Below are positions 35,522-43,781 of a DNA stretch of 64,000 nucleotides, piece after piece. The stretch is taken from the NCBI GenBank assembly GCA_020524245.1, contig JAIVLN010000001.1:1-64000 (forward strand), in the 5' to 3' direction. The translations under genes were made by a program, and so were the position numbers. Each line of letters begins with the position of its first letter. Positions within the stretch are counted from its first letter, which is position 1. A model generated the notes under the pieces. It was not told where the DNA came from. It ran no database searches and saw only the letters and a program-made list of their open reading frames with translations. The stretch is from Rossellomorea aquimaris (lineage in GTDB: Bacteria; Bacillota; Bacilli; Bacillales; Fictibacillaceae).

Positions 35522-36358
35522 CTACTCCAAAGATGTGTTGACTCTACCAAACACTTGCTCCAACTTGTATAATAAGTAACCGAGAACGTTAAACATCATA
35601 AACATTACTATCCATCCAAGATTTAGATTATTTTGATGTTTAACACTAAGGATTGCCCAGACAAGGAACAGGAACCAATAGATAGCGACCCCACTAAATA
35701 GTATATAATTGGACAATTGGTCAAAATTTATAGTGTTCATTTCAATATACCAATTTCCATCACCTACACCATAAGGAGAATTCTTAGCAAAAGCCCACTT
35801 TGGATCAAATAATTCCCTATGGTACTGATAATTTGGAGTAGCATTGTCCACATATTTAGAAATACTTGTATCAATGTTGTCAATGTTGTAAATTTTTATA
35901 TCTGATATATGATTGGATCGCTTAATTAAACTTTCTATTTCATTACCCAGTTCTTCGGGAGCATTGTTCTTTTCTTTTACAACATTAATTACTCCAGTCG
36001 CAATATAGGATTGTTGACTAGAATGCGCAATTGAGACTAATGTAAAACTTCCGAAGATAAATAAAGTAAGTAAAATAACGATAACTGACAGACCAAGTAA
36101 CCACTTTGCGAATATCTTCTTTTCAAACAATGTTAAAATCATATAAATAATAAGTCCAAAAATGATCGCTACAACCATTATTAATAATAGGTTCAATACG
36201 AAGTTTCCATTAAGTGCATCGCTACTTTCTAATGTCATTCCCTTATAAATTAGTGTGAAATAAAAGAAAAGACACCCAGTAATTATGCCGACTAACATTG
36301 ATATCCAAGTTTTCATTAAATCCCCCATTTCAAAAGAAATCTTTTGTTTTTTGTTCAT
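35522..36358 (-). CDS. Multi-pass membrane protein of unknown function
   Basis: 278 residues with about five membrane segments: three in the first 120, a hydrophilic domain (about 120-210), and two at the end. The last pair (WIVMFMMFNVLGYLLYKL) resembles the phospholipase D N-terminal (PLDc_N) membrane segment. AT-rich, like its neighbours. ATG at codon 15 after GGGGGA is an alternative start. No function assigned. Confidence 0.55.
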   Translation of the reverse strand: MNKKQKISFEMGDLMKTWISMLVGIITGCLFFYFTLIYKGMTLESSDALNGNFVLNLLLIMVVAIIFGLIIYMILTLFEKKIFAKWLLGLSVIVILLTLFIFGSFTLVSIAHSSQQSYIATGVINVVKEKNNAPEELGNEIESLIKRSNHISDIKIYNIDNIDTSISKYVDNATPNYQYHRELFDPKWAFAKNSPYGVGDGNWYIEMNTINFDQLSNYILFSGVAIYWFLFLVWAILSVKHQNNLNLGWIVMFMMFNVLGYLLYKLEQVFGRVNTSLE

Positions 36359-36370
36359 TACATATTAAAC

Positions 36371-36406
36371 AAAAAGAGGCGTTATCCTTCTTAGATAACC
36401 GCCTCC
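36371..36406 (-). terminator. Terminator of the 62-residue membrane protein gene
   Basis: Stem GAGGCGGTTATC / GATAACGCCTC (one bulge) with TTTTT on the minus strand. A related degenerate hairpin lies at about 35023-35060. Confidence 0.75.
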
Positions 36407-36439
36407 ATTTAAGATAAAAACGTACATTCTAAATATAAA

Positions 36440-36628
36440 CTAACTAAAGCCGCCACCCTCATTTCCGCCTCCATTATTGTAAAATTGATGTTTTGTCGTC
36501 TCAGTTTCGATGTTATGATTCCCTTTATTTACATCAGGGGGACTATTTAAACCATTATTTTTTTTGTCTATATAGATTCCAATTCCGAGCAGTATTAATA
36601 TTGGTACAATAAAGAATAACCAAATCAT
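36440..36628 (-). CDS. Small membrane protein with Gly-rich C-terminus
   Basis: 62 residues: single membrane segment (WLFFIVPILILLGIGIYI), then a polar tail ending NNGGGNEGGGFS. Start ATG 36628 after GGAGGTG. Composition is like small Bacillus envelope proteins; no family recognised. Confidence 0.55.
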   Translation of the reverse strand: MIWLFFIVPILILLGIGIYIDKKNNGLNSPPDVNKGNHNIETETTKHQFYNNGGGNEGGGFS

Positions 36629-36736
36629 TTTTCCACCTCCAAATTTCATATTTATACGACAATCCCCCTCAAACGAATAAGTGCATTATCCTTAACATCT
36701 ACGCCCCTGATAATTGGCTAACACTAATTCTATAAT

Positions 36737-37207
36737 TTATTCAACATGTTTTAGTTGGATCTTTTCTTCTTTACCATTCCATATTACTGTTATTTCAAAG
36801 ACACGCTCATCACTATCTACAGGCTCATAATTATAATCTTTTGGAATATGAGTAGTGCCACTTGTTCCACCACTGTGTGTAAAAACCTCTGTAACTCCTA
36901 TTTCTTCATCTTTTGAAGCTTTCGTTGCCCCACTTCCGGAGTAATATTTATATTCTACTGACTGACCTAAACTTGACTCTTCTCCGATATAATATAATTT
37001 TAAAGTCTCATTTTTTTCATAATCAATTTCGTACTGATCTTCAAGTTCTGGGTGATCTCTATATGTAACATTTCCATCTTGAATCAATTCCGCTGACCAA
37101 TTTTGACTATTTCCTTTAAAGGTTTTATGATATTCTTTTGGAAGATTACAACCAGCCAAAACGTATAGTAATGACAATAATGTTAATGTAATTCTAATTG
37201 CTTTCAT
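36737..37207 (-). CDS. Lipoprotein of unknown function
   Basis: 156 residues, signal peptide with lipobox VLAGC (Cys20), then an acidic beta-rich domain with a Ser/Gly/Thr-rich loop (THSGGTSGTTHIPKDY) near residue 111. Probably anchored to the outer face of the membrane. ATG after GAGGAGGAATTTTGA. No family recognised. Confidence 0.6.
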   Translation of the reverse strand: MKAIRITLTLLSLLYVLAGCNLPKEYHKTFKGNSQNWSAELIQDGNVTYRDHPELEDQYEIDYEKNETLKLYYIGEESSLGQSVEYKYYSGSGATKASKDEEIGVTEVFTHSGGTSGTTHIPKDYNYEPVDSDERVFEITVIWNGKEEKIQLKHVE

Positions 37208-37441
37208 TCAAAATTCCTCCTCACTTTCACAAGTATTCAGTAAAATTCTGACCTATATTATTGAAACTAACTTTTTCAAAGGACCTACCCCCTAAATTGT
37301 AATCCCATATTATATACGAATAGATTTGAATTCTGATTCAGTCTTATTCATATTAATTTCCTATTATTACCTAGCAATCAGAAATGCAAAATTCCCCTTT
37401 AGTCTTGGCCCCTTTTCTTGAAGACTAACTAAATTCAATTT

Positions 37442-37621
37442 TTATCTTTTAAGTTGATTTATATTTTCTTTTAAATACCACATAGGAACTTCCATTAAAT
37501 TTCCTTTATCACCTTCATATCCAGAACTCAATACTTCAAATATAACTACGTCATCATTAACTTGTTTTACTTTTACCAAGATTTCCTCAAATTTAAGGAT
37601 TTCCCCTTTTTTTAGTTTCAT
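37442..37621 (-). CDS. Small protein of unknown function (59 aa)
   Basis: ATG 37621, six bases after GGGGAG, reads MKLKKGEILKFEEILVKVKQ and continues with an alternating beta pattern (VIFEVLSSGYEG..MEVPMWYLKENI) to TAA 37442. The ribosome binding site and fold-like pattern support a gene; function unknown. Confidence 0.55.
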   Translation of the reverse strand: MKLKKGEILKFEEILVKVKQVNDDVVIFEVLSSGYEGDKGNLMEVPMWYLKENINQLKR

Positions 37622-38134
37622 CGGATACTCCCCTTTATCAAATAATACATTTAATTTTTATTAAAGAAATGCTCCCCTAGTGTTGAAGATCCCTTTTTGT
37701 TTTAAGAGCCCTTTACTACTGGTGACTTTACTGATTTCAACACTTTCACCCCATTAGAATGCCACTCTGGTTAGGTGAATTGAGCGATTTAGCGATTTCA
37801 CCCTATCAGAACACCTCTCTGGTTAGGTGAATTAAACAATTTTGGCATTTTCACCCCATCAGAACCTTTTTTAAGGAGAATAATCTTATATTCATTCTTC
37901 CTGAAAGCTGCCCTTTTCTAGAACAAAGCGCTTTTATCTAACACCCTACGATTTTTCCTCATTTTACCACATTTTCAATCCTCACAATGTATTTCATCTT
38001 TTAAACGATCCAGCTTCAACCCTTGCTGTTGAGCGGTTTTACTCCTAAAAAGTTAGTATAATTTACCTGTATCTAATCTATTAATATATCTATATAATTA
38101 TCTTGTTTTGATAAACTTTAAGGGGGACACATCA
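37622..38134. other. 513-base intergenic stretch before the sortase locus
   Basis: No gene seen. It contains the 52-53-bp hairpin repeats at 37744-37866 and the upstream region of the acidic surface protein gene, including a TATAAT at about 38058 without a convincing -35. Confidence 0.5.
37744..37866. repeat. Tandem hairpin repeat, 52-53-bp period, 2.4 copies
   Basis: TTTCACC begins copies at 37744, 37796 and 37849 (steps 52 and 53; the third copy is cut after 18 bases). In each full copy TTCACC..A..AGA pairs imperfectly with TCTGGTTAGGTGAA, so each unit can fold into a hairpin of about 14-base arms. Noncoding in all frames. Confidence 0.75.
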
Positions 38135-39298
38135 GTGAAGCATGTGTTGGCAATTGTATTTACAATCAGTTTAATGTTAGTTCCGATGACAGCGTTTGCA
38201 GCCATCGAACAATCTGACCTCGACGCTTACTTAGAGTCGATTGGTTGGACACAAGAAATGTTGGAGGAAGAATTGTCTTATTCTGATATGACTTTGGATG
38301 ACTTTGAGACAATTGAAGAGCTCCAACAGTATATCGGTAAACCATTAACAGAAGAAAACCTACAAGAGATTCTAGCGAACTATGAGATCTCTCGGGAAGA
38401 GCTGAACGAGTTGCTCGTTGAATCCGGAGAATTGGAAGTGGATCAGGATGTTATTGAGGTTTTCACGATCTATGAAGAGCTTGATGGATTGGTTGGCTTT
38501 TACTTAGAGGTAGAAACTGAAACGCCAATTACAGAGGAATCTTTGCAAGAATTACTTGATTTATATGAAATGACGTATGAAGAGCTTGTTGCACTGTTTG
38601 AAGAAAACGGTGATTCTATCGAAGCGTATGAGTTTATCGAGGACCTAGAATTTTCCTTGATTGAATATATGTATGGTGATGAACTTCCAAACTTCGAAGA
38701 TCTTTTCACAGAGTTGGGACTTACAGAGGCGGAGCTTGAAGCATTGTTCAATCATCTGATGACACTGGACATTGAAGACCCTGCTTTAGAACAAAAAATG
38801 CTAGAACTTACAGATCGTATGATGGCATTAGGGGATTTTGAAACGGCTGAAGAGCTTACGAAAGAACAAATCGCTGAAATGGCGTCCATCATGACAGAGA
38901 TGTTCAACCTAATGGAATTGGATGCTAAGTTTTACCTTGTGAAAGATGGGAAAACAACGCCAATTACAATTGCTCAGATGCTGGAAATGTCAGAGGAAGA
39001 AGCAGCTGGTTATAGCCTCTTAATTGAACTTTACAACTTGAATGGTGAAATGATTTTGGACATGCTTATCACTGCTGACATGGTGAGCTCTGACTTGATT
39101 GAAGAAACGGCTCAAGATTTAAAGACGGCTGAAACGCCTGCGAAAGTTGAGAAAGCAAAACCTGTTATGAAAACAGAAAAAGGCGCTAAAATGCCGAAAA
39201 CAGCAGGTAATTATGTAGAAGGATCAATTGCAGGACTCGGTTTCCTTCTAATCGGACTTTTCATGATCCGTCGTTTAAAAGTAAAGAGAGCTGCATAA
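38135..39298 (+). CDS. Acidic LPXTA-type surface protein (sortase substrate)
   Basis: 387 residues. Signal peptide (KHVLAIVFTISLMLVPMTAFA), then a strongly acidic helical region with about three related repeats of some 75 residues (each with a TEE-x-L-Q-E-x-L / EEL pattern), a Lys/Pro-rich linker, and a sorting signal: MPKTA at 353, hydrophobic segment (GSIAGLGFLLIGLFMI), basic tail. This layout fits the 'processed acidic surface protein' family that is paired with class D sortases. The usual leucine of LPXTA is replaced by Met. Start GTG 38135 after AAGGGGGA. The sortase gene follows six bases after the stop. Confidence 0.85.
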   Translation: MKHVLAIVFTISLMLVPMTAFAAIEQSDLDAYLESIGWTQEMLEEELSYSDMTLDDFETIEELQQYIGKPLTEENLQEILANYEISREELNELLVESGELEVDQDVIEVFTIYEELDGLVGFYLEVETETPITEESLQELLDLYEMTYEELVALFEENGDSIEAYEFIEDLEFSLIEYMYGDELPNFEDLFTELGLTEAELEALFNHLMTLDIEDPALEQKMLELTDRMMALGDFETAEELTKEQIAEMASIMTEMFNLMELDAKFYLVKDGKTTPITIAQMLEMSEEEAAGYSLLIELYNLNGEMILDMLITADMVSSDLIEETAQDLKTAETPAKVEKAKPVMKTEKGAKMPKTAGNYVEGSIAGLGFLLIGLFMIRRLKVKRAA

Positions 39299-39304
39299 CG
39301 AAAA

Positions 39305-39925
39305 ATGAATAAAACCCGGACGTCAGTCAAACGAGTAGTGTTATGGTTTCTTGCAATTGCATTCATTACTTTTGGTGTTGTGGTATCCGGTAATAATATG
39401 GCTAAACTTTTCAATGGGAACAAGGTATCTAAAAGTACGGTTGGTATAGAACAAGAGGTGACTATTTCGGATAAAGCATCCAAAGACTCGTCCGGTCCTC
39501 TCTACCCTACTCGTCCTGAAAAAGGAGAGACCATCGGTACCCTTTATATCCCTAAACTCGATGAAGAGCTTCCCATAATCCATGGGACGGATGAAGATGA
39601 ACTTAGTCGGGGTGTCGGACACTATGCTGGAAGTGTGTTGCCTGGTGAAAATGATAATTCCGTCTTGTCTGGTCATCGGGATACGGTCTTCCGTCGTCTA
39701 GGTGAGGTAAAAGAAGACGATGAACTGATCGTCACCACTGCTGCAGGTACTTTCACTTATAAAATCCGAAAGGTACGGATTGTCGATGCAGATGATCGTA
39801 CGGTCATTGTACCGAAACCCAAAGCTACTCTTACAGTGACAACTTGTTATCCGTTTACATTTATCGGGGCGGCACCAGAACGGTACGTACTTGTAGCTGA
39901 TTTAGTGAAAAAGGAAAGAAGTTGA
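39305..39925 (+). CDS. Class D sortase
   Basis: 206 residues: N-terminal membrane anchor (about 9-28), linker, then the sortase barrel with His124 (LSGHRDT), Cys181 (TLTVTTCYPF) and Arg192 (APERY). It cleaves the sorting motif and links the protein to the wall peptide; the directly upstream acidic MPKTA protein is the obvious substrate. B. subtilis YhcS is the closest known type. Followed by a strong terminator. Confidence 0.92.
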   Translation: MNKTRTSVKRVVLWFLAIAFITFGVVVSGNNMAKLFNGNKVSKSTVGIEQEVTISDKASKDSSGPLYPTRPEKGETIGTLYIPKLDEELPIIHGTDEDELSRGVGHYAGSVLPGENDNSVLSGHRDTVFRRLGEVKEDDELIVTTAAGTFTYKIRKVRIVDADDRTVIVPKPKATLTVTTCYPFTFIGAAPERYVLVADLVKKERS

Positions 39926-39932
39926 AAAAATT

Positions 39933-39978
39933 AAACAGACTCAGACACATCGATATGTGTAGAGTCTGTTTTTTTTTC
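39933..39978 (+). terminator. Terminator of the sortase operon
   Basis: Stem AACAGACTC.GACACAT / ATGTGT.GAGTCTGTT with nine T bases. The convergent GlmA-like gene ends at its far edge. Confidence 0.88.
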
Positions 39979-40924
39979 ATATATTCTTCTTATATTGGTG
40001 ATAGCTTTTCCATTTATGAAAACCAAACGACTCGTAAAAGCCTTTTAAATCAGTCCAGTCGATGATGATGTTTCTTGCACCGCGTTCGTATGCAGTCTGG
40101 ATTGCATGTTCGACCATCGCTTTTCCATATCCTTTCTTCCGATAGGTAGGGTCGATACCTAAAGGACCGATCCCCATCGTTTGATCTTCGAATGCATCCT
40201 TCCAGTACACATTCGGTCCAATAATAGGAGAGTCCCAATCATTCACGCGTACAAAACCGATGATGGTTTGGTTGTCTTTCGCAACGAGGAAATGTTCGCC
40301 TTGCCCACCTGCTCTAAAATAATCCCAAGCCTCATAATACCACCGCCCTGGAAAACACCTGCTTAAGAATGCGAGCAAGTCATCCTTCTCTTCCTCTCTC
40401 AGTACGGTAAATGAAATTTTATTTGGTGTAGGTGCTTTTGGTGGTTGTTCATACGATTGGACATAGTCGTTTTCGGTGTTGCCCCTTGTGTATCCGTTCT
40501 TTTCAAACCATTCCATAGTCGTGTTCAATGCGCTTGGAATGCCTGGGAAGTAGTGGTTGATATCACTTCCAAGTGCAATTTTGGATACGGAAGCCGACTG
40601 GAGAGCTTGTTCTGCTTTTTCAAGTAGAACTGTTCCATATCCTTTGTTTTGATGATTGGGATCGACCATCAGTACTTGGATCCATCCGACTCCTGTCGGC
40701 AAAAGGTCCTCTCGTTCAGCAGTGACCTTAGAGACCACAAACCCGACGATCTGTTCGTTTTCCTCCACATACCAGGACCCTTTTGAAAATACATGTGGAC
40801 AGTTGACGCTATTCTGAAGGAACAATCGCTCTGACAAGGGGAAGGAATATCCGAACGTACGTTTCCATAAACTGCACAAATCCCTGACAGGTACTTCTCC
40901 ATCTTGCCAGTTTACCAGTTTCAT
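39977..40924 (-). CDS. Two-domain GNAT acetyltransferase, GlmA-like
   Basis: 315 residues made of two GNAT domains: N-terminal (about 1-150; acetyl-CoA loop HQNKGYGTVLLEKAEQAL) and C-terminal (about 160-312; YRKKGYGKAMVEHAIQTA). Clostridium acetobutylicum GlmA, which re-acetylates glucosamine and terminal glucosaminides of de-N-acetylated wall fragments, is likewise a GNAT protein encoded next to the MurK kinase. Here the gene overlaps namZ by four bases and ends the nagA operon, so the same job is likely. Start after GGAGGTG. Confidence 0.75.
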   Translation of the reverse strand: MKLVNWQDGEVPVRDLCSLWKRTFGYSFPLSERLFLQNSVNCPHVFSKGSWYVEENEQIVGFVVSKVTAEREDLLPTGVGWIQVLMVDPNHQNKGYGTVLLEKAEQALQSASVSKIALGSDINHYFPGIPSALNTTMEWFEKNGYTRGNTENDYVQSYEQPPKAPTPNKISFTVLREEEKDDLLAFLSRCFPGRWYYEAWDYFRAGGQGEHFLVAKDNQTIIGFVRVNDWDSPIIGPNVYWKDAFEDQTMGIGPLGIDPTYRKKGYGKAMVEHAIQTAYERGARNIIIDWTDLKGFYESFGFHKWKSYHQYKKNI

Positions 40925-42084
40925 AGCGTTTCACCTCCATAAAGCAAATATTTCTCCCGTTTCTCCTTGAATGTATCGAGCTGTTCTTCTTGTTTTTCGA
41001 GCCATTTGATGACCGGACTTTGTTGTTCCAGCGCTAACCTGAATTCATCTGTACCTAAGATCAGATCAATCATGTAACGCCCATCCTTCAGTTGGATCCA
41101 GGAGAAATCTCCTGGATGTAACCGAATCAGGCATTCCAGCATCGCACATGCAGTTTTTACCGGTTGGAAGGTTTCACGATTTGTCACGTGCACTTGCAAG
41201 CCGAAACAGGTTTCAACCTCGTACTTGGAGGTCGTCGGGTTAAAGACGGTTTCTCTGAACAGGACACCATCTAAGGGATACGCATCCATTCGTTTTTTCC
41301 ATTCCGAAGCATTAATATACGGAGCCCCGATCCATTCGAAAGGCTTCGTCGTCCCTCTTCCTTCCGAAACGTTCGTTCCCTCAAAGAAACAGGTGCCGGG
41401 ATAAACGATCGCCATATCAAGTGAAGGCGCATTGGGAGAGGGCGGAATCCATGGAAAGGAAGTCTCATCAAACCACATCCCTCGTTCCCAATCCTGCATT
41501 TTGATCACCATCAAGTCGGCATTGAACTGGAATTCCTCGTTAATGTAGGACGCCAGCTCTCCTACCGTCATCCCATGTCTGATTGGGAGCTTGTAATTTC
41601 CGATAAAAGAAGCAAAGTTCAAATCAAGTGGATTCCCCTCAATCCGCTTACCAGTAATCGGATTCGGCCGATCAAGTACAACGAACTCCTTCCCCAGGCT
41701 CCCAGCTGCATGCATGCAGTTCGCGAGTGTATAAATGTATGTATAGAATCGAACGCCAAGGTCCTGGATATCAAACAGAAGTACATCAATGTCTTTCAGC
41801 CAATCATCCGGAGGAACTTTGTTTTTCCCATACAGGCTGTATACAGGAAGGTCCGTCCGGGGATCGGTTTCATGTGAGATGTGCTGGCCTTCTTTCACGT
41901 GACCACGCAGTCCATGTTCTGGGGAAAACAAAGCGACTACATCGTACCCTTGTCTCACCAAAACATCCACACTTAAGTCCATGGAAGGCGTGACGGACGT
42001 GTGATTAAGGATCATACCGATCTTTTGTCCTCTATACTTCTCACCTTGGCCGTTGAGAAATGCAGTGAGACCTGTTCGGATCAT
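40921..42084 (-). CDS. namZ: Exo-beta-N-acetylmuramidase NamZ (DUF1343, GH171), no signal peptide
   Basis: 387 residues of DUF1343. FSPEHGLRG (candidate catalytic Glu56), LLFDIQDLGVRFYTYIYTL, and FFEGTNVSEGRGTTKPFEWIGAP are family signatures. NamZ (YbbC) of B. subtilis removes non-reducing-end MurNAc from wall glycan fragments and is exported; this copy starts right at the domain (MIRTGLTAFL) with no signal peptide and a good AAGGAGGG site, so it looks cytosolic. It sits between the murK-like and glmA-like genes. Confidence 0.88.
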   Translation of the reverse strand: MIRTGLTAFLNGQGEKYRGQKIGMILNHTSVTPSMDLSVDVLVRQGYDVVALFSPEHGLRGHVKEGQHISHETDPRTDLPVYSLYGKNKVPPDDWLKDIDVLLFDIQDLGVRFYTYIYTLANCMHAAGSLGKEFVVLDRPNPITGKRIEGNPLDLNFASFIGNYKLPIRHGMTVGELASYINEEFQFNADLMVIKMQDWERGMWFDETSFPWIPPSPNAPSLDMAIVYPGTCFFEGTNVSEGRGTTKPFEWIGAPYINASEWKKRMDAYPLDGVLFRETVFNPTTSKYEVETCFGLQVHVTNRETFQPVKTACAMLECLIRLHPGDFSWIQLKDGRYMIDLILGTDEFRLALEQQSPVIKWLEKQEEQLDTFKEKREKYLLYGGETL

Positions 42085-42085
42085 C

Positions 42086-43042
42086 TTATCCCTCCTTTAA
42101 AGATGCATGAAGATTTCGTGTAAATTCAATCGGGCATTTCCCGTTCACCGATTGATAACTCTGTATGATAGAACCTGCGACCGGTGGTGATTTTGGCAGT
42201 ATGAATTCAACCTCTCCCGGTACATGCCTCTCAAGCATCGGTAAAATCAGATCGCAGCTCCTGAACACACTCCCGGTAAGAACGACTTTTATTTCAGATA
42301 GATTTTTAAAATGTCGCTCGATCAGATTTCGGATGCCTTTTGAAATATCGAAAGCTGCTTTTTCGATGATTTGCATCGAATATCCGTCCCCTTCACGCAT
42401 CAATTGAAAAACTTCTTCACAAATAGAAGCAATGTTCGTCCGACTATCAGGATGGCTATATATATAAGGAATCAACTCGGGTGGTTGGGAAACTTTAAAC
42501 TTCGTAAGGATGCGTTCTGTGAGTGCGGTATTAATGATACTTCTATCATACAAATCGAACACCTTCTGAAGGGCTGCGCGACCGATACCATAACCGCTTC
42601 CGGTATGATCCAACAGATAGCCCCAGCCGCCTGACCGGACCATCTGCAACTCATCGGTCAAACCGAATGTAATCGAGCCTGTCCCTGCAATGTTTACAAT
42701 TCCGGGATCCCCATTTGTTCCGGAATAGAGGGCAGTCAGAGCATCATGGCAAATCTCTACGTTCGTATGCTCTGAGAATTTTCTTTTCAAATACGTATCC
42801 AATTCTGCCTTGGCGTGACTGTTTTCGAGACCGGCAATTCCTGCACAGACACTAACAATCTCTGAAAGGTCAGCGATGGCTTCTATCTGCAGAAGCAAGT
42901 CATCGAAGGTATTTTTGATTGTATCCATTGAAACAGACAAAGGGTTACTCGGTCCACCGACAAAGTCGGCTATAATTTCACCGGAGTGATCAGTGAGTGC
43001 GATCCTTGTTTTCGAGCCGCCACCATCAATACCTAGATACAT
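42086..43042 (-). CDS. BadF/BadG-type sugar kinase, MurK-like (MurNAc/GlcNAc kinase)
   Basis: 318 residues with an ASKHA kinase fold: phosphate-1 loop MYLGIDGGGSKTRIAL (Asp6), GTGSITFG and GGWGYLLDHTGSGYGIGR. The same family holds MurK of C. acetobutylicum, which phosphorylates both MurNAc and GlcNAc at O6. Such a kinase is required here because the sugars enter through an ABC transporter unphosphorylated. Start ATG 43042 after AAAAGGGGG; it overlaps the end of nagR by 17 bases. Confidence 0.83.
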   Translation of the reverse strand: MYLGIDGGGSKTRIALTDHSGEIIADFVGGPSNPLSVSMDTIKNTFDDLLLQIEAIADLSEIVSVCAGIAGLENSHAKAELDTYLKRKFSEHTNVEICHDALTALYSGTNGDPGIVNIAGTGSITFGLTDELQMVRSGGWGYLLDHTGSGYGIGRAALQKVFDLYDRSIINTALTERILTKFKVSQPPELIPYIYSHPDSRTNIASICEEVFQLMREGDGYSMQIIEKAAFDISKGIRNLIERHFKNLSEIKVVLTGSVFRSCDLILPMLERHVPGEVEFILPKSPPVAGSIIQSYQSVNGKCPIEFTRNLHASLKEG

Positions 43043-43781
43043 CGTCATCCCCCTTTTCATGTTCGACTTCGATTGAGAACGAATATTTATCGCTTCGAAA
43101 AACCGTTTGAACAAATTCAAATGGCTCGCCTGTATTCAGGTACGTCTTTCTATTGACAATCAGCACCGGGCTTTCCGGAGTGACGCCTAATGGTGCACTG
43201 TACTGCTCTCCAGCAATTGAAGCTTCAATCCGTTGTTTGGCACGTGTCACTTCTTTCCCTAACGTATTTCTCACATACTCGTATATCGAACCGCTCGACT
43301 GCCACTCCGTAAATTCAGAGAAAAGGTGGTAAGGTAGATAGGCGGTCTCTACTGCAACAGGTTCATCATCTGCCAACCGGACACGTTTGATGCGATGTAA
43401 TCTCGAGCCAAGCTCACGTTCCAATTTTCGATAAATATGAGGAGGCGCATCCTGGATCGTTTCAAAAGAGAGGACTTTCGTCGAAGGCGTCAACCCTCTT
43501 CGTATCATATCATCTGTAAAGCTGAATACACCTTTAAGCGGGTAAGCGAGTTTTGGCGCTGCGACGAACGTTCCTTTCCCACGCTCCCTATACAATTCAC
43601 CACTATTGACCATGTTGTTGATCGCCTGACGTACGGTCATCCGGCTGATTTGAAATTTCTCAGATAGCTCCCGTTCGGATGGAACTAGATCCCCTGTATG
43701 ATAGCCCCCATTTCGAATTTCTTCTTTTAAATATTGTTCTACCTGTGAATATAAAGGTAAGGATGAGTGTTTATTCAGCAT
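43026..43781 (-). CDS. nagR: GntR/HutC-family repressor NagR
   Basis: 251 residues: GntR winged helix (about 5-70, with PSERELSEKFQISRMTVRQA) and a UTRA effector domain (about 90-240). The B. subtilis counterpart NagR (YvoA) binds dre sites and is released by GlcN-6-P or GlcNAc-6-P. A dre-type operator overlaps the operon promoter at 45715-45735. Start ATG 43781, seven bases after GAGGAG; it lies within the 3' end of nagB. Confidence 0.9.
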   Translation of the reverse strand: MLNKHSSLPLYSQVEQYLKEEIRNGGYHTGDLVPSERELSEKFQISRMTVRQAINNMVNSGELYRERGKGTFVAAPKLAYPLKGVFSFTDDMIRRGLTPSTKVLSFETIQDAPPHIYRKLERELGSRLHRIKRVRLADDEPVAVETAYLPYHLFSEFTEWQSSGSIYEYVRNTLGKEVTRAKQRIEASIAGEQYSAPLGVTPESPVLIVNRKTYLNTGEPFEFVQTVFRSDKYSFSIEVEHEKGDDDVSRY

